Part shown: piece after piece, positions 1-12,430 of the stretch
Numbering within the stretch: position 1 is the first letter of the stretch
Layout: each line of letters starts with the position of its first letter
Source: Orbilia blumenaviensis
Lineage: Eukaryota > Ascomycota > Orbiliomycetes > Orbiliales > Orbiliaceae
Length of the DNA stretch: 64,000 nt
Direction of reading: 5' to 3'
Assembly: GCA_036872755.1 (NCBI GenBank)
Contig: JAVHNS010000008.1
Location: 310,001 to 374,000, forward strand
Translations under genes and position numbers: made by a program
The notes under the pieces: generated by a model
Seen by the model: only the letters and a program-made list of their open reading frames with translations
Told to the model about the DNA's origin: nothing
Database searches by the model: none

Positions 1-1194
1 GATATTTTCCTCTGAGGGCTTTAGGGCGCCATGGAGGATGGATGCTTTCAGGCGATCCTGGAGGATACAGTAGGTGTCTGTATTATAAAGTGCGAGTAGA
101 TCAGTTCTGAGGGATTCAACCGATTTGGATGCCTTAGCTGTCCCTTCTACGAGGATCGAGTCGAGGACTTGGGTCAGCAGCGTTTCTTGGGTCGATAGCC
201 ATGTTGTTTGTGAATATAGTTCTGGTTTAAGGGATTGGTCGACGGATGAGAGAGATGGATAGGCTGAAGCGGATTTTCGAGCCGGCTTTTTGCTGACTGG
301 TTTGACTGGCTTTCGAAGAGATTCGGAGTCGGAGTGTGCTTTGAGCTTTTGTAGTCGAAGACGGCTGACGGCTGAAGTTTTCTTTATGAGATCGTTGGAG
401 GATGTGGCGGCGGTTGTAGTCATAGGTCGAGAGGAAGGGTTCATGCCACGAGAGATAGCTTTGAGGGCTGGACGAGCGTTGGGCACGGTGTTCGTGGAAA
501 CCATCTTCTTATCAACAGCCGGTTTAGGTTTTAGAGGAGCCTTCTTCTTGTCGATAGCTCTTGTTGGTTTGAGAACTGGTTTAGGTTTTGTGACTGCAGG
601 TTTTAACCTTGCGACAGCTGATGTATTTGTTGTCCCTGTGGTCTTTGAGACAGCGGTTGCTGCCACCCTACGTACTATCTCGGATATCCTTCGCCGTTTC
701 TTGGGGGGCGGAACGGGCAGCTTGGTTGAGATAGATTGGGAAGATGTATTTGGCGATGAGGTCGGGAAGATGGTTGAGGCTGTTGAATCCATAGCAGAGA
801 CGTCGGCGTGTAAAACGGAGCTATTAGCTTGCATGGGAGATGTGAAAGTTGGTAGGACTGTATAGGACCGAAGGGACCTTCGTCTGTTCTCCACAACCTC
901 ATTTTGACCTCCGATGGAACTCCTTGGAGGCTGTGATGCTGGTTTATCATGACTGTCACGATTATTATTGTCGAGACTAGACCTCTGGACAAGACTGATA
1001 GGGATCTTGCGACGCTTGGGAAGAATTGAGAGGGAAGTTAAGGGACGACGTGATGGCCTTGATGACGGGTTGTTTTTCGCGGTGAAGCCGGTGGGGGTGG
1101 GGAGTGGAAGGCTTGAATCTGGGTCTGGAGATGCAGGACGGCGACGCTTTAAGCGGCGGTTGGAAGGTGGACAAGGTGTGTCTGTGACGTCCAT
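1..1194 (-). CDS. Partial CDS, probable ASPM/Sha1-like spindle protein (N-terminal part)
   Basis: The minus strand is open without a stop from an ATG at 1194 to position 1 (398 codons) and runs off the left edge, so only the N-terminal part is present. The protein begins MDVTDTPCPP, then has a long basic, Pro/Ser/Lys-rich and probably disordered region with several K/R clusters that could serve as nuclear localisation signals. Its last 80 residues look folded (TTWLSTQETLLTQVLDSIL, then LRTDLLALY and RLKASILHGAL). The TPCPP start and the Trp/LRxxLLxLY/RLxAS pattern recall fungal calmodulin-binding Sha1/ASPM-like proteins, which act at spindle poles and carry calponin-homology and IQ motifs further on. 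Those diagnostic domains lie outside the window, so the name is an inference from memory of the family. The start was chosen because it opens the long frame; the plus-strand frame at 290-865 is its antisense shadow. Confidence 0.7.
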   Translation of the reverse strand, partial: MDVTDTPCPPSNRRLKRRRPASPDPDSSLPLPTPTGFTAKNNPSSRPSRRPLTSLSILPKRRKIPISLVQRSSLDNNNRDSHDKPASQPPRSSIGGQNEVVENRRRSLRSYTVLPTFTSPMQANSSVLHADVSAMDSTASTIFPTSSPNTSSQSISTKLPVPPPKKRRRISEIVRRVAATAVSKTTGTTNTSAVARLKPAVTKPKPVLKPTRAIDKKKAPLKPKPAVDKKMVSTNTVPNARPALKAISRGMNPSSRPMTTTAATSSNDLIKKTSAVSRLRLQKLKAHSDSESLRKPVKPVSKKPARKSASAYPSLSSVDQSLKPELYSQTTWLSTQETLLTQVLDSILVEGTAKASKSVESLRTDLLALYNTDTYCILQDRLKASILHGALKPSEENI

Positions 1195-3357
1195 CGTGAG
1201 AGAATTGAGGGTTGGTCGGTCATGTGGATGCTAGTGCTATGATACTGTATGATATGTTATTGGTAGGTATACTGATATGAAGTCACGATGGTTGGTTGGT
1301 TGGCTGTTAATTCGTTGATGATGGATTGATGATGGTGGAAGTCGCGTATGTTGTGGTGGCGGACGAGACTAGTCGTTGGAGAAGAAGAGGGTGTTTAGGA
1401 GTTGAGGAGTCGATGCTGATGAGCAGCGAGCAACGGACTGACACCGGAAATGCTATACACACAATACTGCTAGGTGACACTCTAAACAATTCTGGGAGTT
1501 GAATGGAGGCTATCAATATCATAAACAACGATGAGTTGATCGGGCTTGATCGCTGATGGAATGTGTTGAGCCGTGGTCACCCAGACGTCAACATGTAAAC
1601 AAACAGCCCGCCCAATCAGGACGACCAGCCGAATCAGGCAGTTCTAAACATGACAAACAGTACAACGCACAACGAAGCGAGTTCGAAGGGGGAAAAAAGG
1701 AAAAGGCCTGGGCAATAAGGTTCGGGTGCAGCCGACCACGAGAAAGAGCCGCATGTCAAAACGTGGGGAAAGTTCCGCTCAATCGGTAACGATGACGATG
1801 TTAAATCCTCTCCTGGCTCGGTATCATGCGAATCTACGAGAGTTGAAGGACCCTGGGAAGGAGGGGTTTCTGGGAGGAAATTGGGTCGGGAACAGCTGGA
1901 AATGGTGTCGCCGCAGCTGGGCGACAACGGATATCTCAAAATCAGAGCCGGTATGACCATCACAGATACTGATATAATGAGGGATAGAATTGGTCATTTT
2001 GAAGGTCAAGACGACGATATCAGCTTGGTGTTGGAGAGCTTTGTAGTTTTGTCAATTTTTGGTGGTGGAGGTGGGTTGTGCACCGCCACACCTTTGCTCT
2101 CGCCTAAACGAAATTCCCCCAAGTCTTCAAAGAACACAAACACAAAAAAAAAGCGAGGTGGTTGAACACTGAAGCCGGAAAATGTCCTCGTCGTGAGAGG
2201 AAATGCACCAAACACGGGCGGATAGACGGACAACATTGATGGTTTATGATATTTTTGAATATATCTATAGTCTGAGTGTCAGAATTGTGTATTTTAGGGC
2301 GTATGAGTCCAAATTGCCCTCTTTCGCGACCGAATTGTATCGGAAAAAATGGGAAAATAAGGTCACGGAATCACCTGCCATCTTGTGCATTGAATTATCG
2401 GCGGTAGTCTTCAAAAATACACGTTTTCGTGACTGATTGATGCCTATGAGTCTTGTCGATGGTCTTTTTTTGGTCCCAATGGTGATGCCAGGTGAGTCTT
2501 TTTCTGGGGCGAATGGGAGGTTCAGCGTTGGGTATTTGTGGCAGTGCGTGTTGTTTTTTGCAGTGGACCGCACGGCCACACGTTGCTTTTTCGGGGTCTT
2601 CTCGTCCTTCCTTCTTTCCTCCTTCTCGCTCTCTCCTTCTTCTTCTCGCTCACCATCGACTTAGAACTCCCCCAATCAATCAGCAGCCAGTCCGTCGGCT
2701 TCATCACCAACTTCTATTCTATCCGTCCTGTCTTTCAGGGCATTCACCGGCCTGTACAACCGGCCTCTGAGCCGTTCCTTCAAATCGCTTTCCGCCACTG
2801 TTGCTCTCCCTTCTCTGGTCTGACTAAAAAATCCAACGTCCTGCCCGCGTCGACATCCCACTTCTCGCGTCCTCTCCCAACAACAATCCAATTTCCCAAA
2901 AATAACAACCCTGAACTTTGGAAATTTGGATTCTATTCACGATCACGATACTCTATCCGAGTTTTTGGCTTCAGTACAAGATCCTCTGTGCTTTTTTCCT
3001 TTTGTGTGTTTTTGTTCTTTTTCTTTGGCAGAGTGGTTTACTCACTCTTTTGGGCTTTTCTCCCCAGACCGAACCACATCTCAACACCACACCGCACCAC
3101 AAATCTAGGGCTTGCCGAGCCTTTATAAACCATTACCGGCCAGTCAAAGTATAATTTAAAAAAGATATCCTTTGGTAGAAAGGTATCACGAATAAAGTAA
3201 ATTCTTTTCCACTCTTTCCATCCTTTGTCGGTGTTCGTCTCGGCGTTACCCCCTGTCTAACAGGCTTTTTTTCCCTTTGCTTCCTTCTAGATTACACTCG
3301 ATGATCCCAGAAATCGTCGCCGCCTAGTCCCCACCAATCCTGACCCCCCACCTAACA
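1195..3357. other. Divergent intergenic region with CT-rich leader of the AAA ATPase gene
   Basis: About 2.2 kb lie between two divergently transcribed genes. Roughly 2600-3350 is strongly pyrimidine-rich on the plus strand, typical of the promoter and 5' UTR of a filamentous-fungal housekeeping gene. The short open frames here are low-complexity and overlap on both strands, and none resembles a protein. Confidence 0.6.
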
Positions 3358-6300
3358 ATGCCCAGTCGAAGTCGCAAGGGACAAAGTATCACAAGTCTCG
3401 CTGTCGACCCAGAGACCCTCGGCGAGGATTCTCAAGACTCCGATTTCGATCCGAGGGCTTCCCACGCCTCTCCATCAAAACGTCAAACTCGCACTCCTAG
3501 AAAAGGAACATCATCTTCTAAGAAATCTAAGTCTCGTAAGAAACGTGAGGAATACGACGACGACGACGACGACGACGGTGATCTTAGTAGAGGCTCTTGG
3601 ACAGATCCTGCTAGCTCTGAGGACGAGGACGAGCTTGAGATGAACGCTGCTGGACGTCCGGCGAGAAGAGCAGTCAAGAATAATAGAACTACCTATAAAG
3701 AATCATCTTCCGAAGAAGAAGAAGAAGCACAGTTCTCTAACGAGGAAGAAGAGGAGGCTAACTTTACTGACGAAGACGTTAAGCCAAAAACTCGCAAGGC
3801 AAAGGGAGGCAAAACTGCACAAAAGCAGGCACCTAAGAAAGCTCCTGCTACTTCGAGGCGTGGCCTTAGGCGTCCAGCTATTCCTGACGAAGACGAAGTT
3901 AGTGTCCCACCCACTGACGACGAAAGAGAAGATAAGGCAAATACTATCAAAGAAGAGCCGAGGACGTCGCTCGTTGTTATCCTTCAGATAGACAAAGCCA
4001 AACTAGCAGTTTTAGAAGAAGGAAATATGGCCCGAAAAGGGAGCGCCTCTGCAGCCCCGGCCCCAGCTCCACTCCAGCGAAGGTCATCTCGTCTGGCGTC
4101 TCTACCGCCTGAGAATACTGCAGAAGACCTTCCAGCGCGCACTCGCGGGAAATCCCGCGAGCCAACTCAGTCACCAACTGGTCGGAATAGGCGATCTCGT
4201 AGCGTTAGTCGCCCGACTACTGGAAACAAAGGTCCTTCTGCACCTGCCGCCCGTCCTCGAAGGATAACCCGCGCCGCAAGTAGAGCTAGTAGCGAAGATG
4301 CTGCGAGCGTCGCGGCCCTTTCGGACATGGAAGTTGAGCAGACTGTCACCAACGCGCTTGCGATGTCTCGCATAACAGAAGAGTCGACGCAGCACTCATC
4401 CTCCAAGCTGACCAACGGCAATGCCTCCGGGTCGGCTGGTAAGGATGGAAACTTTCAGCCTGGTATGACAAGCACCAGTATTGGTGATTCCCTTTATATA
4501 ACCACCCCTGCGAATTGTTTAGTTTACTGATTACGCCGGATTTTATAGATGATGATGAAGAGGGAAGAGCGACCAGGGCGAGCGTTGCTTTGAAAAAAGA
4601 AGCCATCGAAACTGGTATATTCCCTGAAGAGGGCGAGGATGAGGAAGACGCTCAAGTCAGAGGCGATATTGCTGACGTCAATATGGACGACGAAGATGAT
4701 GAAGACGATCAGCCAGTTGTCGGACGTAGAACTAGATCTGCACTCAAGCGGCAAATCACACCTCCCTCCAATTTTGCTACACCTAAAAAGCAGCCTGCTC
4801 GTAAGGCGAAGCGGAGTAGTAAAGATAGCGACGACGAATACGAAGAGGATGATGGTGAAGAGGGACCAGAGGCAGATGATTCCGATAGCGACCGACCTGA
4901 GCCCCAGGACGACGATGACGATTACGCTGCTGATACCAGAGGCCGGCGTACTCGAGCTTCTTCTCAAAAGAAGCGAAGGCGTAGCCAGATGTCCACTGAC
5001 CCCCCTGACCTCGATCTTGATGAACTGGCCGAAGAAGCCCGCGACCTTGGCAAGGAGCGCAAGCGCACTAGACGTGAGGACCTCTACCGGCGCGTTGATG
5101 AGGATTCGAGTCAAAGTCGGAGACCCCGTCGAGCGGCAGAGAAACCAGTAGACTACCGTGTTTACCGACCCGAGGAAGCACTCGTCATTGATGATGACGG
5201 GTCCCCACCGCCGACCATCATCGGCAAGAAAAATGGGAGAAGAGGCAAGAATGGTGGCCCTGGGGCCCGACCGCTCTTCAACACCTTGGGCATATTTGGA
5301 GGCATTGGCCAAGAACGATCAATTCTTAACTCTGATCGCAACGTTGGTTTTAATGACTCCGATAGTAGCGATGACGATATTCAAATGATGCCTACGGGAG
5401 GTACAGATGCGATTGCCCCACCAATCGGCAGCGGTGGCAAGCGCGACTCCATCTCTAGAGCCGGTGGAATGGGAGCTCACGGCACCCCTATGGATATGGG
5501 GAAGATCACACCCCACCAGAAGCAAAATCTTGCCGACGCAGATCCCATTGGCATTGACCCCAATGTTGACTTTTCCAAGGTTGGAGGATTGGGAGAGCAT
5601 ATCAACCAACTCAAGGAGATGGTGGCATTGCCGTTAATGTATCCTGAGCTTTTCCAAGGTTTGAACGTAACCCCGCCTCGAGGTGTTTTATTCCATGGAC
5701 CCCCTGGTACTGGTAAAACATTGCTCGCCAGAGCACTCGCGAACTCGTGCAGTGCAAACGGAAAACAGATTACATTCTACATGAGGAAAGGAGCAGATAT
5801 TCTTAGCAAATGGGTTGGCGAAGCAGAGCGACAGATCCGGTTGTTATTTGCAGATGCCAGGAAGAATGCACCAAGTATTATCTTCTTCGACGAAATCGAT
5901 GGTAAGAAACTCTCCTCCGGCTATTCGTTCCCTAGTTAGTTCTAGAAGCTAATGATCCTTTTTCTGAAAAAGGTCTTGCGCCTGTCAGATCTAGCAAACA
6001 GGACCAAATCCATGCTTCTATTGTGTCCACTCTACTGGCACTGATGGATGGTATGGATGGCCGTGGCCAAGTCATTATTATTGGCGCTACCAATAGGCCT
6101 GACTCTATTGACCCTGCTCTCCGACGTCCTGGACGTTTTGATAGAGAATTCTACTTCCCTCTACCCGACAAAGTGTCCCGTAGATCTATCATTGACATCC
6201 ATACATCAGGATGGACGCCGCCTCTCTCTGACACGTTCAAGAGTGAACTTGCAAGTATTACTAAGGGATACGGCGGTGCCGATCTTCGAGCCCTTTGCAC

Positions 6301-9295
6301 GGAAGCTGCATTGAACGCTGTGCAGAGACAGTACCCACAAATCTATAAAAATACCGACAAGAAGTTCTTGATTGACCCCAAGAGAATTGAAGTCAATGCA
6401 AGAGACTTTATGATCTCGGTGGAGAAAATCGTACCTTCCAGCGAGAGATCTTCTACTTCTGGCGCCGCCCCCTTGCCAGAGCACATTGCTCCATTACTCA
6501 CGCCGACACTCGATGTCATCAAAGAGAAATTAGCACAGATTTTCCCAGAAAAGAAGAAGCAGTCTGCATTGCAAGAAGCTGAATATGAGCCCTATACTGA
6601 TGCAGATGGCGGCTTCGGAAGGGAGAAGATGTTGAAGGACTTTGAGAACACGAGAATCTTCAAGCCTAGGCTCTTGGTCCACGGGCCCCAAGGAATGGGA
6701 CAGGGTTACCTTGGTGCTGCCCTTCTCCATCAGTTCGAAGGTGTTCATGTTCAAACGGTCAGCCTTCCCATTCTCATGGGAGATCCGGCCAAGAACGCAG
6801 AGGCGACCCTTATCCAGATCTTCACAGAGCTCAGGCGACATAAGCCCAGTGTTTTGTACATCCCCGACCTTGAAAATTGGTTCCAAGCGGTGTCTAATGA
6901 TGTTCTAATGACCTTCTTACACCTTGTGGGAAGCATTGGAAGCTCTGAGCGGATACTACTTATTGGAGTCACCAGTGCCGAGATAAGCGAAATTAGTGCA
7001 ACAATTATTCGGGACTTGTTCGGGTATTCAAGGAAGGGTAGAGTGCCGATATTGAAGGCTGGAGAGGTGGGTATCCCGAATCATTCCCCTCCATAGCATA
7101 GTGCTAACAAAATTTATCACTAGGAACAACGAAAGGAGTTCTTCAAGCGCGTCATAGGCTTTATTAGGAAGAACCCTAGGGACTTCCCAGACCCTACGAT
7201 GCGTCCCAGGCGCAAGATCGAAGATCTACCCCTTGCACCGCCGCCGCCACCTAAGATTCCAACCAAAGAGGAATTGAAGAGCCAGAGGCAGGCTGACAAG
7301 TATTACATACATCAATTGAAAGTCCGCTTGATGCCTATCATCGACATGCTCAAACTTAAATATAAACGGTTTAAACGACCTTTCATACCCCAAGAAAGGC
7401 TGGAACAACTCGCTAGACCGGATGTTAATGATGACATGGTCGCCAGCGATATCCCTCCTGTCACTGATCTTCAGCTCGTGAAGGATAGCGAAGGAACCGA
7501 TATGATCCTTGACACCCAGAAGGGCAAGAAGTTTTATAACTTGGACTTGGAGGTCATCGAAGAGCGCGTTTTCAACGGCTATTACGTCAAGCCCAGCCAA
7601 TTTGTACAGGACATTCAGTACCTGATGTTGGATTGCCAAGCTAGCGGTGATAGGCCTACCATTCTCCAGGGCAGCGAGATGATGACTAATGTCGAGATCT
7701 CGATCTTTGATTTGGAGAAGGAGAACCCACAATGGGTGGCAGGGTGGCAGGATGTGTGGAACAGGGCGGAAGCGAGGAGAAAGAAGCGAGAGGAAGAAGG
7801 CCAGGGAGGTGGGATTAGGGGTACCCTTGCTGCTATTACTGAGAGCGGAGAGGAGAGTACTACGAGAGCCGAGGCATCTGTGCTGGTTACTCCTGCTCAA
7901 GCTGGGCCGAGTACTGGTGATACCAGGCGGGTTTTCACACTTCACACCCCTGGAACACCATATCAGCAGGCTCAGATGATGATGCCTCCGCTCATGCCCC
8001 CTCTTATGCCGCCACTGGTCGAAGAGAGAGATGCGGAGCAGAGTTCTAATTCTAACGGATATATCGCTGGAAGTGAAATGGGTGCCAAGGATAGTGACGG
8101 GGATGCTGTTATGAGCGATATCGCCGTGGGTGGAAGTACCAGAGCTGCAACTGCGGTTTCAAATGCTACCCCCGTTCCAGTTGGCTCTGAAAGTAATGCT
8201 AGCAGTACCTGGAAGACCGCTGCACAGAGCATGGCTATCCAGAGCAATGTGGGTCAGCAACCACAGCAACCAGGGGCAATGGTTGTTGCGACTCAATATT
8301 CGGCGATGGCATCCTCTGCTGCCGGCACACAAAGCGGAGCAGGCGGCGCGAGACACTCGACTGCTGTGGGCATTAGTAACACCCAATCGCAGTTCGAACA
8401 AAACACGCTCAACGCTAGCTCTACGACGTCGGGCGGCAAGGAGAATAGCAATCAACGGACTAGTCAAGGCAGTAGCAGCGGAGGAAGGACCACAGAAGTC
8501 CCGCAGGATACACCGCCAGCGCGACCATACCCCTTCAGCGACGCAGCGAGTCTAGGAAGTACGGCCAGTGCGATGAGGACGCAACAGACTTTAATGCGAC
8601 ACGCATCAACAACCACGGGCTATGAGCATCCGATTGAGATTGGAGACAGTCAGTTGCCGGATACACAGCGTATGTACTAACTCTTCACATTCCATCTACC
8701 TCATAATGTTTTTTCTTTCTTCTTCCAGGCAATCGCTAATAATATCCTTTCTTACGGAATAGCAGTGGCGTCCTCTGAGGGGAGTGCACCCAGTCAGTTC
8801 CCCTTCGGTCAGGACTTTAGGAGTACGCAAGCTACTGGTGGATATTCCAACGGTTCGCAGCAATCGCCACTCGCTTCTCTTGCGATTCGGCAGGCGGCCG
8901 CACATGCTAAAATAGCTGAGCTAGCTGGACCGGGTCCATCGCCTTCGTCGTCTGCGCCACCAGCTTTCCCACGTCCACCAACACCACACCCACCTCTTCA
9001 GTTGGATGAGGATGAACTCAAAAACTTCCACAATTATTTGGTCGATACTTCCGAAGGTTATACCATTGAGCAGTTGGAACAGGTTAATGCGGCAATCATG
9101 GATTTGGTTTGGCAGTACAGAGCGGATTGGGATAGGAATAAGATATTGAGAGAGGCGAAGGAAGTTGTTAAGGAGGTTGTGGAGGATATTGAAGAAATGG
9201 ATCGGTTGTTGAGGATCAGTAGGGCACGTGCGAAGGCAGAGGAGGACGCACGAGAGATCAGTTATGGAGAGGTCTTGAGCAGTGAGATTGTGTAA
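3358..9295 (+). CDS. Yta7/Abo1/ATAD2-type AAA ATPase with bromodomain
   Basis: Five exons: 3358-4462, 4549-5901, 5973-7066, 7124-8669 and 8763-9295. They join in phase to 1876 residues. Residues 1 to about 700 are disordered and very acidic, with Asp/Glu runs and basic blocks. The first AAA module has an intact Walker A GPPGTGKT near residue 752 and Walker B IIFFDEID near 815, then GATNRPDSIDPALRRPGRFDR. The second AAA module has a degenerate P-loop near 1057 (GPQGMGQG, no Lys), as expected for this family. A bromodomain-like region follows at about 1245-1400. The C-terminus is a Ser/Thr/Gln-rich tail. Members of the family are nuclear hexamers that bind histone H3-H4 and control nucleosome density and heterochromatin boundaries. 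The protein is longer than yeast Yta7 because of the acidic N-terminus and the tail. Intron 4 (8670-8762) uses the second acceptor; the first, at 8728, would give an immediate stop. Confidence 0.95.
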
Positions 9296-10289
9296 CAAAA
9301 TAGGGTTTTATACGGGTTTCGCGTAGTTGGGATGCATGACCCATTGTGCTGAGGAGGTTTCACAGCATGTAGTTTGTTATTTCTGTGCCTTAGTTTTCTT
9401 CTTTTCTACTTTTTTTGTTTTCCTTTCCATGGCGGCGTTCGTTTTTACTCCTTTTCGAGTCATAGGTGTCACTACCACTATTATATTTCTATACGAAGGG
9501 GATGAAGATGAGGATGATACGAAAGGGGGTTAATGTCTTCTGCTCTACCTATTTAGTGCACGGTTATACACACGTTTTTTCCGGTGCGGGAGAAACGTAT
9601 GTCCTACCATCTTTCTCCACTCAATACCGTGCTTTTTGTCATTCTTCGTTTTATTTCATACTTTTTTTTTTTTCTCTTAGAGGTGGTTTTTTATTTTAGT
9701 TCTTTTCTATGAACGGTGCCGGTGTCGCCGAGGATAAATATAGGATCCTGCTTCCCAATATTAAAGCTCATGAATGTCGGATTGTTTTATCTTGACTCCG
9801 CGTTTTAAAGCCAGGCTTCCTATGTCGATACGAAGTATGTTTTAGGTATGTATGGAAGCGTAAGCGTTAACCTGGCGCGGTCTTCTGCAGGCGGCAAATA
9901 AGTCGCTGTTGGACGTGTGGCGTGGATGTATCCGAGTCCTCCCTGGACAAATGATCTCTGAATTTAGAGGCGATATTTTCCTCAGTTAAAAATATATCCG
10001 TTCTCGGATTCAAACCTATCTTAGCTCTGCTGGGTGGGTGTAGCAGATATTCTAATACACCTCAAGATTATTTTCGTTCATTTTTTTATCCTACCATTTA
10101 AATAAATAGTTTAACAACCTAGAATAAACAATAAACATGTCAAAGCTGAGAAGGAACCAAACACAGCAAACCCGAAATACTAGCGTTTATCTTATCTTGT
10201 TCTGTTTCATGTGCCCTCAGCTAGGTATTTTGCTGTTTTCCCTGTCATAAGAAACCAAACTTGGCTTTACATCCTTAAGAATAACTCGG
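9296..10289. other. Convergent intergenic region (3' flanks)
   Basis: This lies between the 3' ends of the AAA ATPase gene and the minus-strand Myb-like gene. It is T-rich after 9380 (poly-T runs near 9660-9680), then AT-rich. No gene or structured RNA was recognised. Confidence 0.6.
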
Positions 10290-10898
10290 TTAGTTTAGGG
10301 GTTCCGCCTTAGTAGTAACAGCAGGCGCACTACTTTGTGAGGTCGCTGAAGTTGTACGTTTTCCTTTCATCTTCTTCATTACATATCCTTTTGTAACAGT
10401 CTTCCCATTTGAAAGTTCTTTGAAACGACGGATTATGGCCCCTGACATGTCGTTTTCAATTTCTTTTATTGCTTGGAGGAGGAGGTTGTCCTGTTTTTTC
10501 GGTTTAATGTTTAGTGAGCAAGGTACCAATGTTAAGAATGTGTAACATACCTCCCAATCACTTAAAAGAACCTCATCTTTAATCGTAAACCATCTGTTCT
10601 CGATGCTCTTTGCATTTCTCCCCGTGTTAAACTTCTCTTCGAAAAGGCGGTGAACTTCAGTATTGTTCTTGCCGTTTTGACGAAGCTGGGTGATGTAGGT
10701 GTCTTGATCTTTGGTGAAGCTCGACGAAGAGGCTCCTGGCTTACGGCCTCGTTTATTTGGCTGTGACAAGGGTGGCGGGGAGGCAGATCTACGTTTTGTG
10801 GCGACCTTAGTAGTTGGTTGTGGGGAAGATGGTGGTGAAGGAGTGGGGAGGTGTTGGCTGTTGGTTGGCTCGGGTTTAACTTTTGAGATGAAGTCCAT
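10290..10898 (-). CDS. Small Myb/SANT-like nuclear protein
   Basis: The ATG at 10898 follows an A-rich leader. A 60-nt intron (10491-10550; donor GTATGT, branch ACTAAAC, acceptor CAG) is strongly suggested. Removing it gives 182 residues and joins SDWE to DNLLLQAIKEIEND. Because the intron is 60 nt and has no stop, the unspliced frame is also open (202 residues). Residues 1-55 are Pro/Ser-rich and basic (KRGRKPG, a likely AT-hook-like or nuclear signal). Residues of about 58-105 form a Myb-like helix-turn-helix with aromatic spacing (FTKDQDTYI...IENRWFTIKD), followed by a second helical segment ending in FKELSNGKTVTKGYVMKKMKGKR. It is probably a DNA-binding or chromatin protein like the many short fungal Myb-domain proteins. 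The specific role is unknown. Confidence 0.75.
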   Translation of the reverse strand: MDFISKVKPEPTNSQHLPTPSPPSSPQPTTKVATKRRSASPPPLSQPNKRGRKPGASSSSFTKDQDTYITQLRQNGKNNTEVHRLFEEKFNTGRNAKSIENRWFTIKDEVLLSDWEVCYTFLTLVPCSLNIKPKKQDNLLLQAIKEIENDMSGAIIRRFKELSNGKTVTKGYVMKKMKGKRTTSATSQSSAPAVTTKAEPLN

Positions 10899-12430
10899 GT
10901 TTTTTTTTTTCAGAGTGTACGATGCTGTAGGCTACAAGGAGAGCCAAGGATTAGATGATTTTAGGAATTATTTAATCAAGTATTAGACCTGCTCGAAGCC
11001 TCTTAGTTGAAATCAGAATATTTAGCCTAGTGACTAAAAATATTGTTGGAGGTTATCTTCGCCAGAGCTTGTATCGAGCTGTTGTATATGTTGAAAAATG
11101 AATACCTGGCCAGTCGAAGTTAACTCGAATACCAAGTTTGGGCTTGGGGGATCTAGATTAATATTATATCGGTAGCTGGCTTATACCAATTTAATCTAGA
11201 CATTTCCTTATACTTCGAGAAACTGCGCATGCACATAAAAGTTTGGGTAAGTGTAACTATAATGGTGTTTTGAAATTTCAAAACAAGTACCTAGTATTAC
11301 AAAGTACAGGGACCATTTTGTGGAAGCTAGTTCCTGATCGAGACTAACCAAATACTATATAAATTTGGGTTGAGATAACCCAGCTGGTTAGTGTTTTAGC
11401 TAAGTAAATGAACGGGCATCAGCATACATAACCATAAGATTTAACCCATTGGATAGAGGTTTCAGGAAATCGATAAACTTAATGTTGGATTTGAACCGAG
11501 TCTTCGTATTGCATTTGGTGTTAGTCTCAGTTTCGCTGAGCTAAGTATCTTAGTGAAAGGTCTATCATTTAGATTCGTATTTTTGACTCTAATTCTTGTC
11601 TCATAAGCTAGGCGCGGGGTAGCTCTAAGCCTAGCGAAATTGAAAATGGTATCGTAGCGAGATATTGATGTCAAGTTTAAGTAACGGGACATAGTATGAA
11701 GCTACCAATCCGTTATCCGCTCTGAACGTTCTGAGTTTAGGCAGCGTTATCTCGAATATGCACATATTTAGGTAGACCGTTTTCGGGGTAAAATACTATT
11801 ACATATACAATACAAAGGGGTCTTTAATTGATCAACCAAACAAAACCCGAGTTCTTAGAATCTACTTTTTGTCAGGTAGGCAAAGTGGCCTGGCTTATCC
11901 AATTATATCGTGTGGTTTTGGCGAGGCGTTGGTCTTGTCGTTGTTGCAACTATTGAAGTGAGTTTCATGAGATGACCACTAAGTTATGTTTTAATTATAT
12001 TGCCGCAGCAATAGAGGCCTGCAGGTAGCCTGTCCTCTGCTATTGATGTACTTGAATATTGTTACTCTGTTGTCGGGTTAGCATTTATAAAGGGGTTATC
12101 AACTAGCCGGTGTCAGCCTATAGCCATGATCCGTAGGTGCTTTTACACAATTCTTTGAGGTTATATCGAATTCTATATATTTTTGGAATTCTGTGGTCTT
12201 CCATACACTGTTCTATCCGTCTGAGGGCCATGTAAGTATTAGGAATCGATTTGAAAGTAATTCAGCCCACGATTTTACCGATATATTCCTTGCTGCTGCA
12301 GCACAACTGGTATATTCTTTCAGAATTTCGATTTCAGCAACCACTAACTTTGTAAAGGAACGGCTGGCGAGGCACTAGGTAAATATTACGAATTTTGCAA
12401 ATTCTACTATGTTGATTTTGATACGAGATC
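10899..12430. other. AT-rich intergenic region
   Basis: AT-rich sequence rich in TA steps. It contains only short open frames on both strands with no recognisable protein, and no intact mobile element was seen. Confidence 0.5.

Noticed and set aside
290..865. 191-codon plus-strand frame at the left edge
   Set aside because: It is antisense to the longer open minus-strand frame (1194 to 1), which has gene-like composition and family resemblance.
1556..2236. Overlapping short frames on both strands upstream of the AAA ATPase gene
   Set aside because: Low complexity, mutually overlapping, no domain or splice support; probably promoter DNA.
2538..3128. 196-codon frame in the CT-rich leader
   Set aside because: Its hydrophobic, Ser/Phe-rich product is what pyrimidine-rich 5' UTR sequence gives in any frame.
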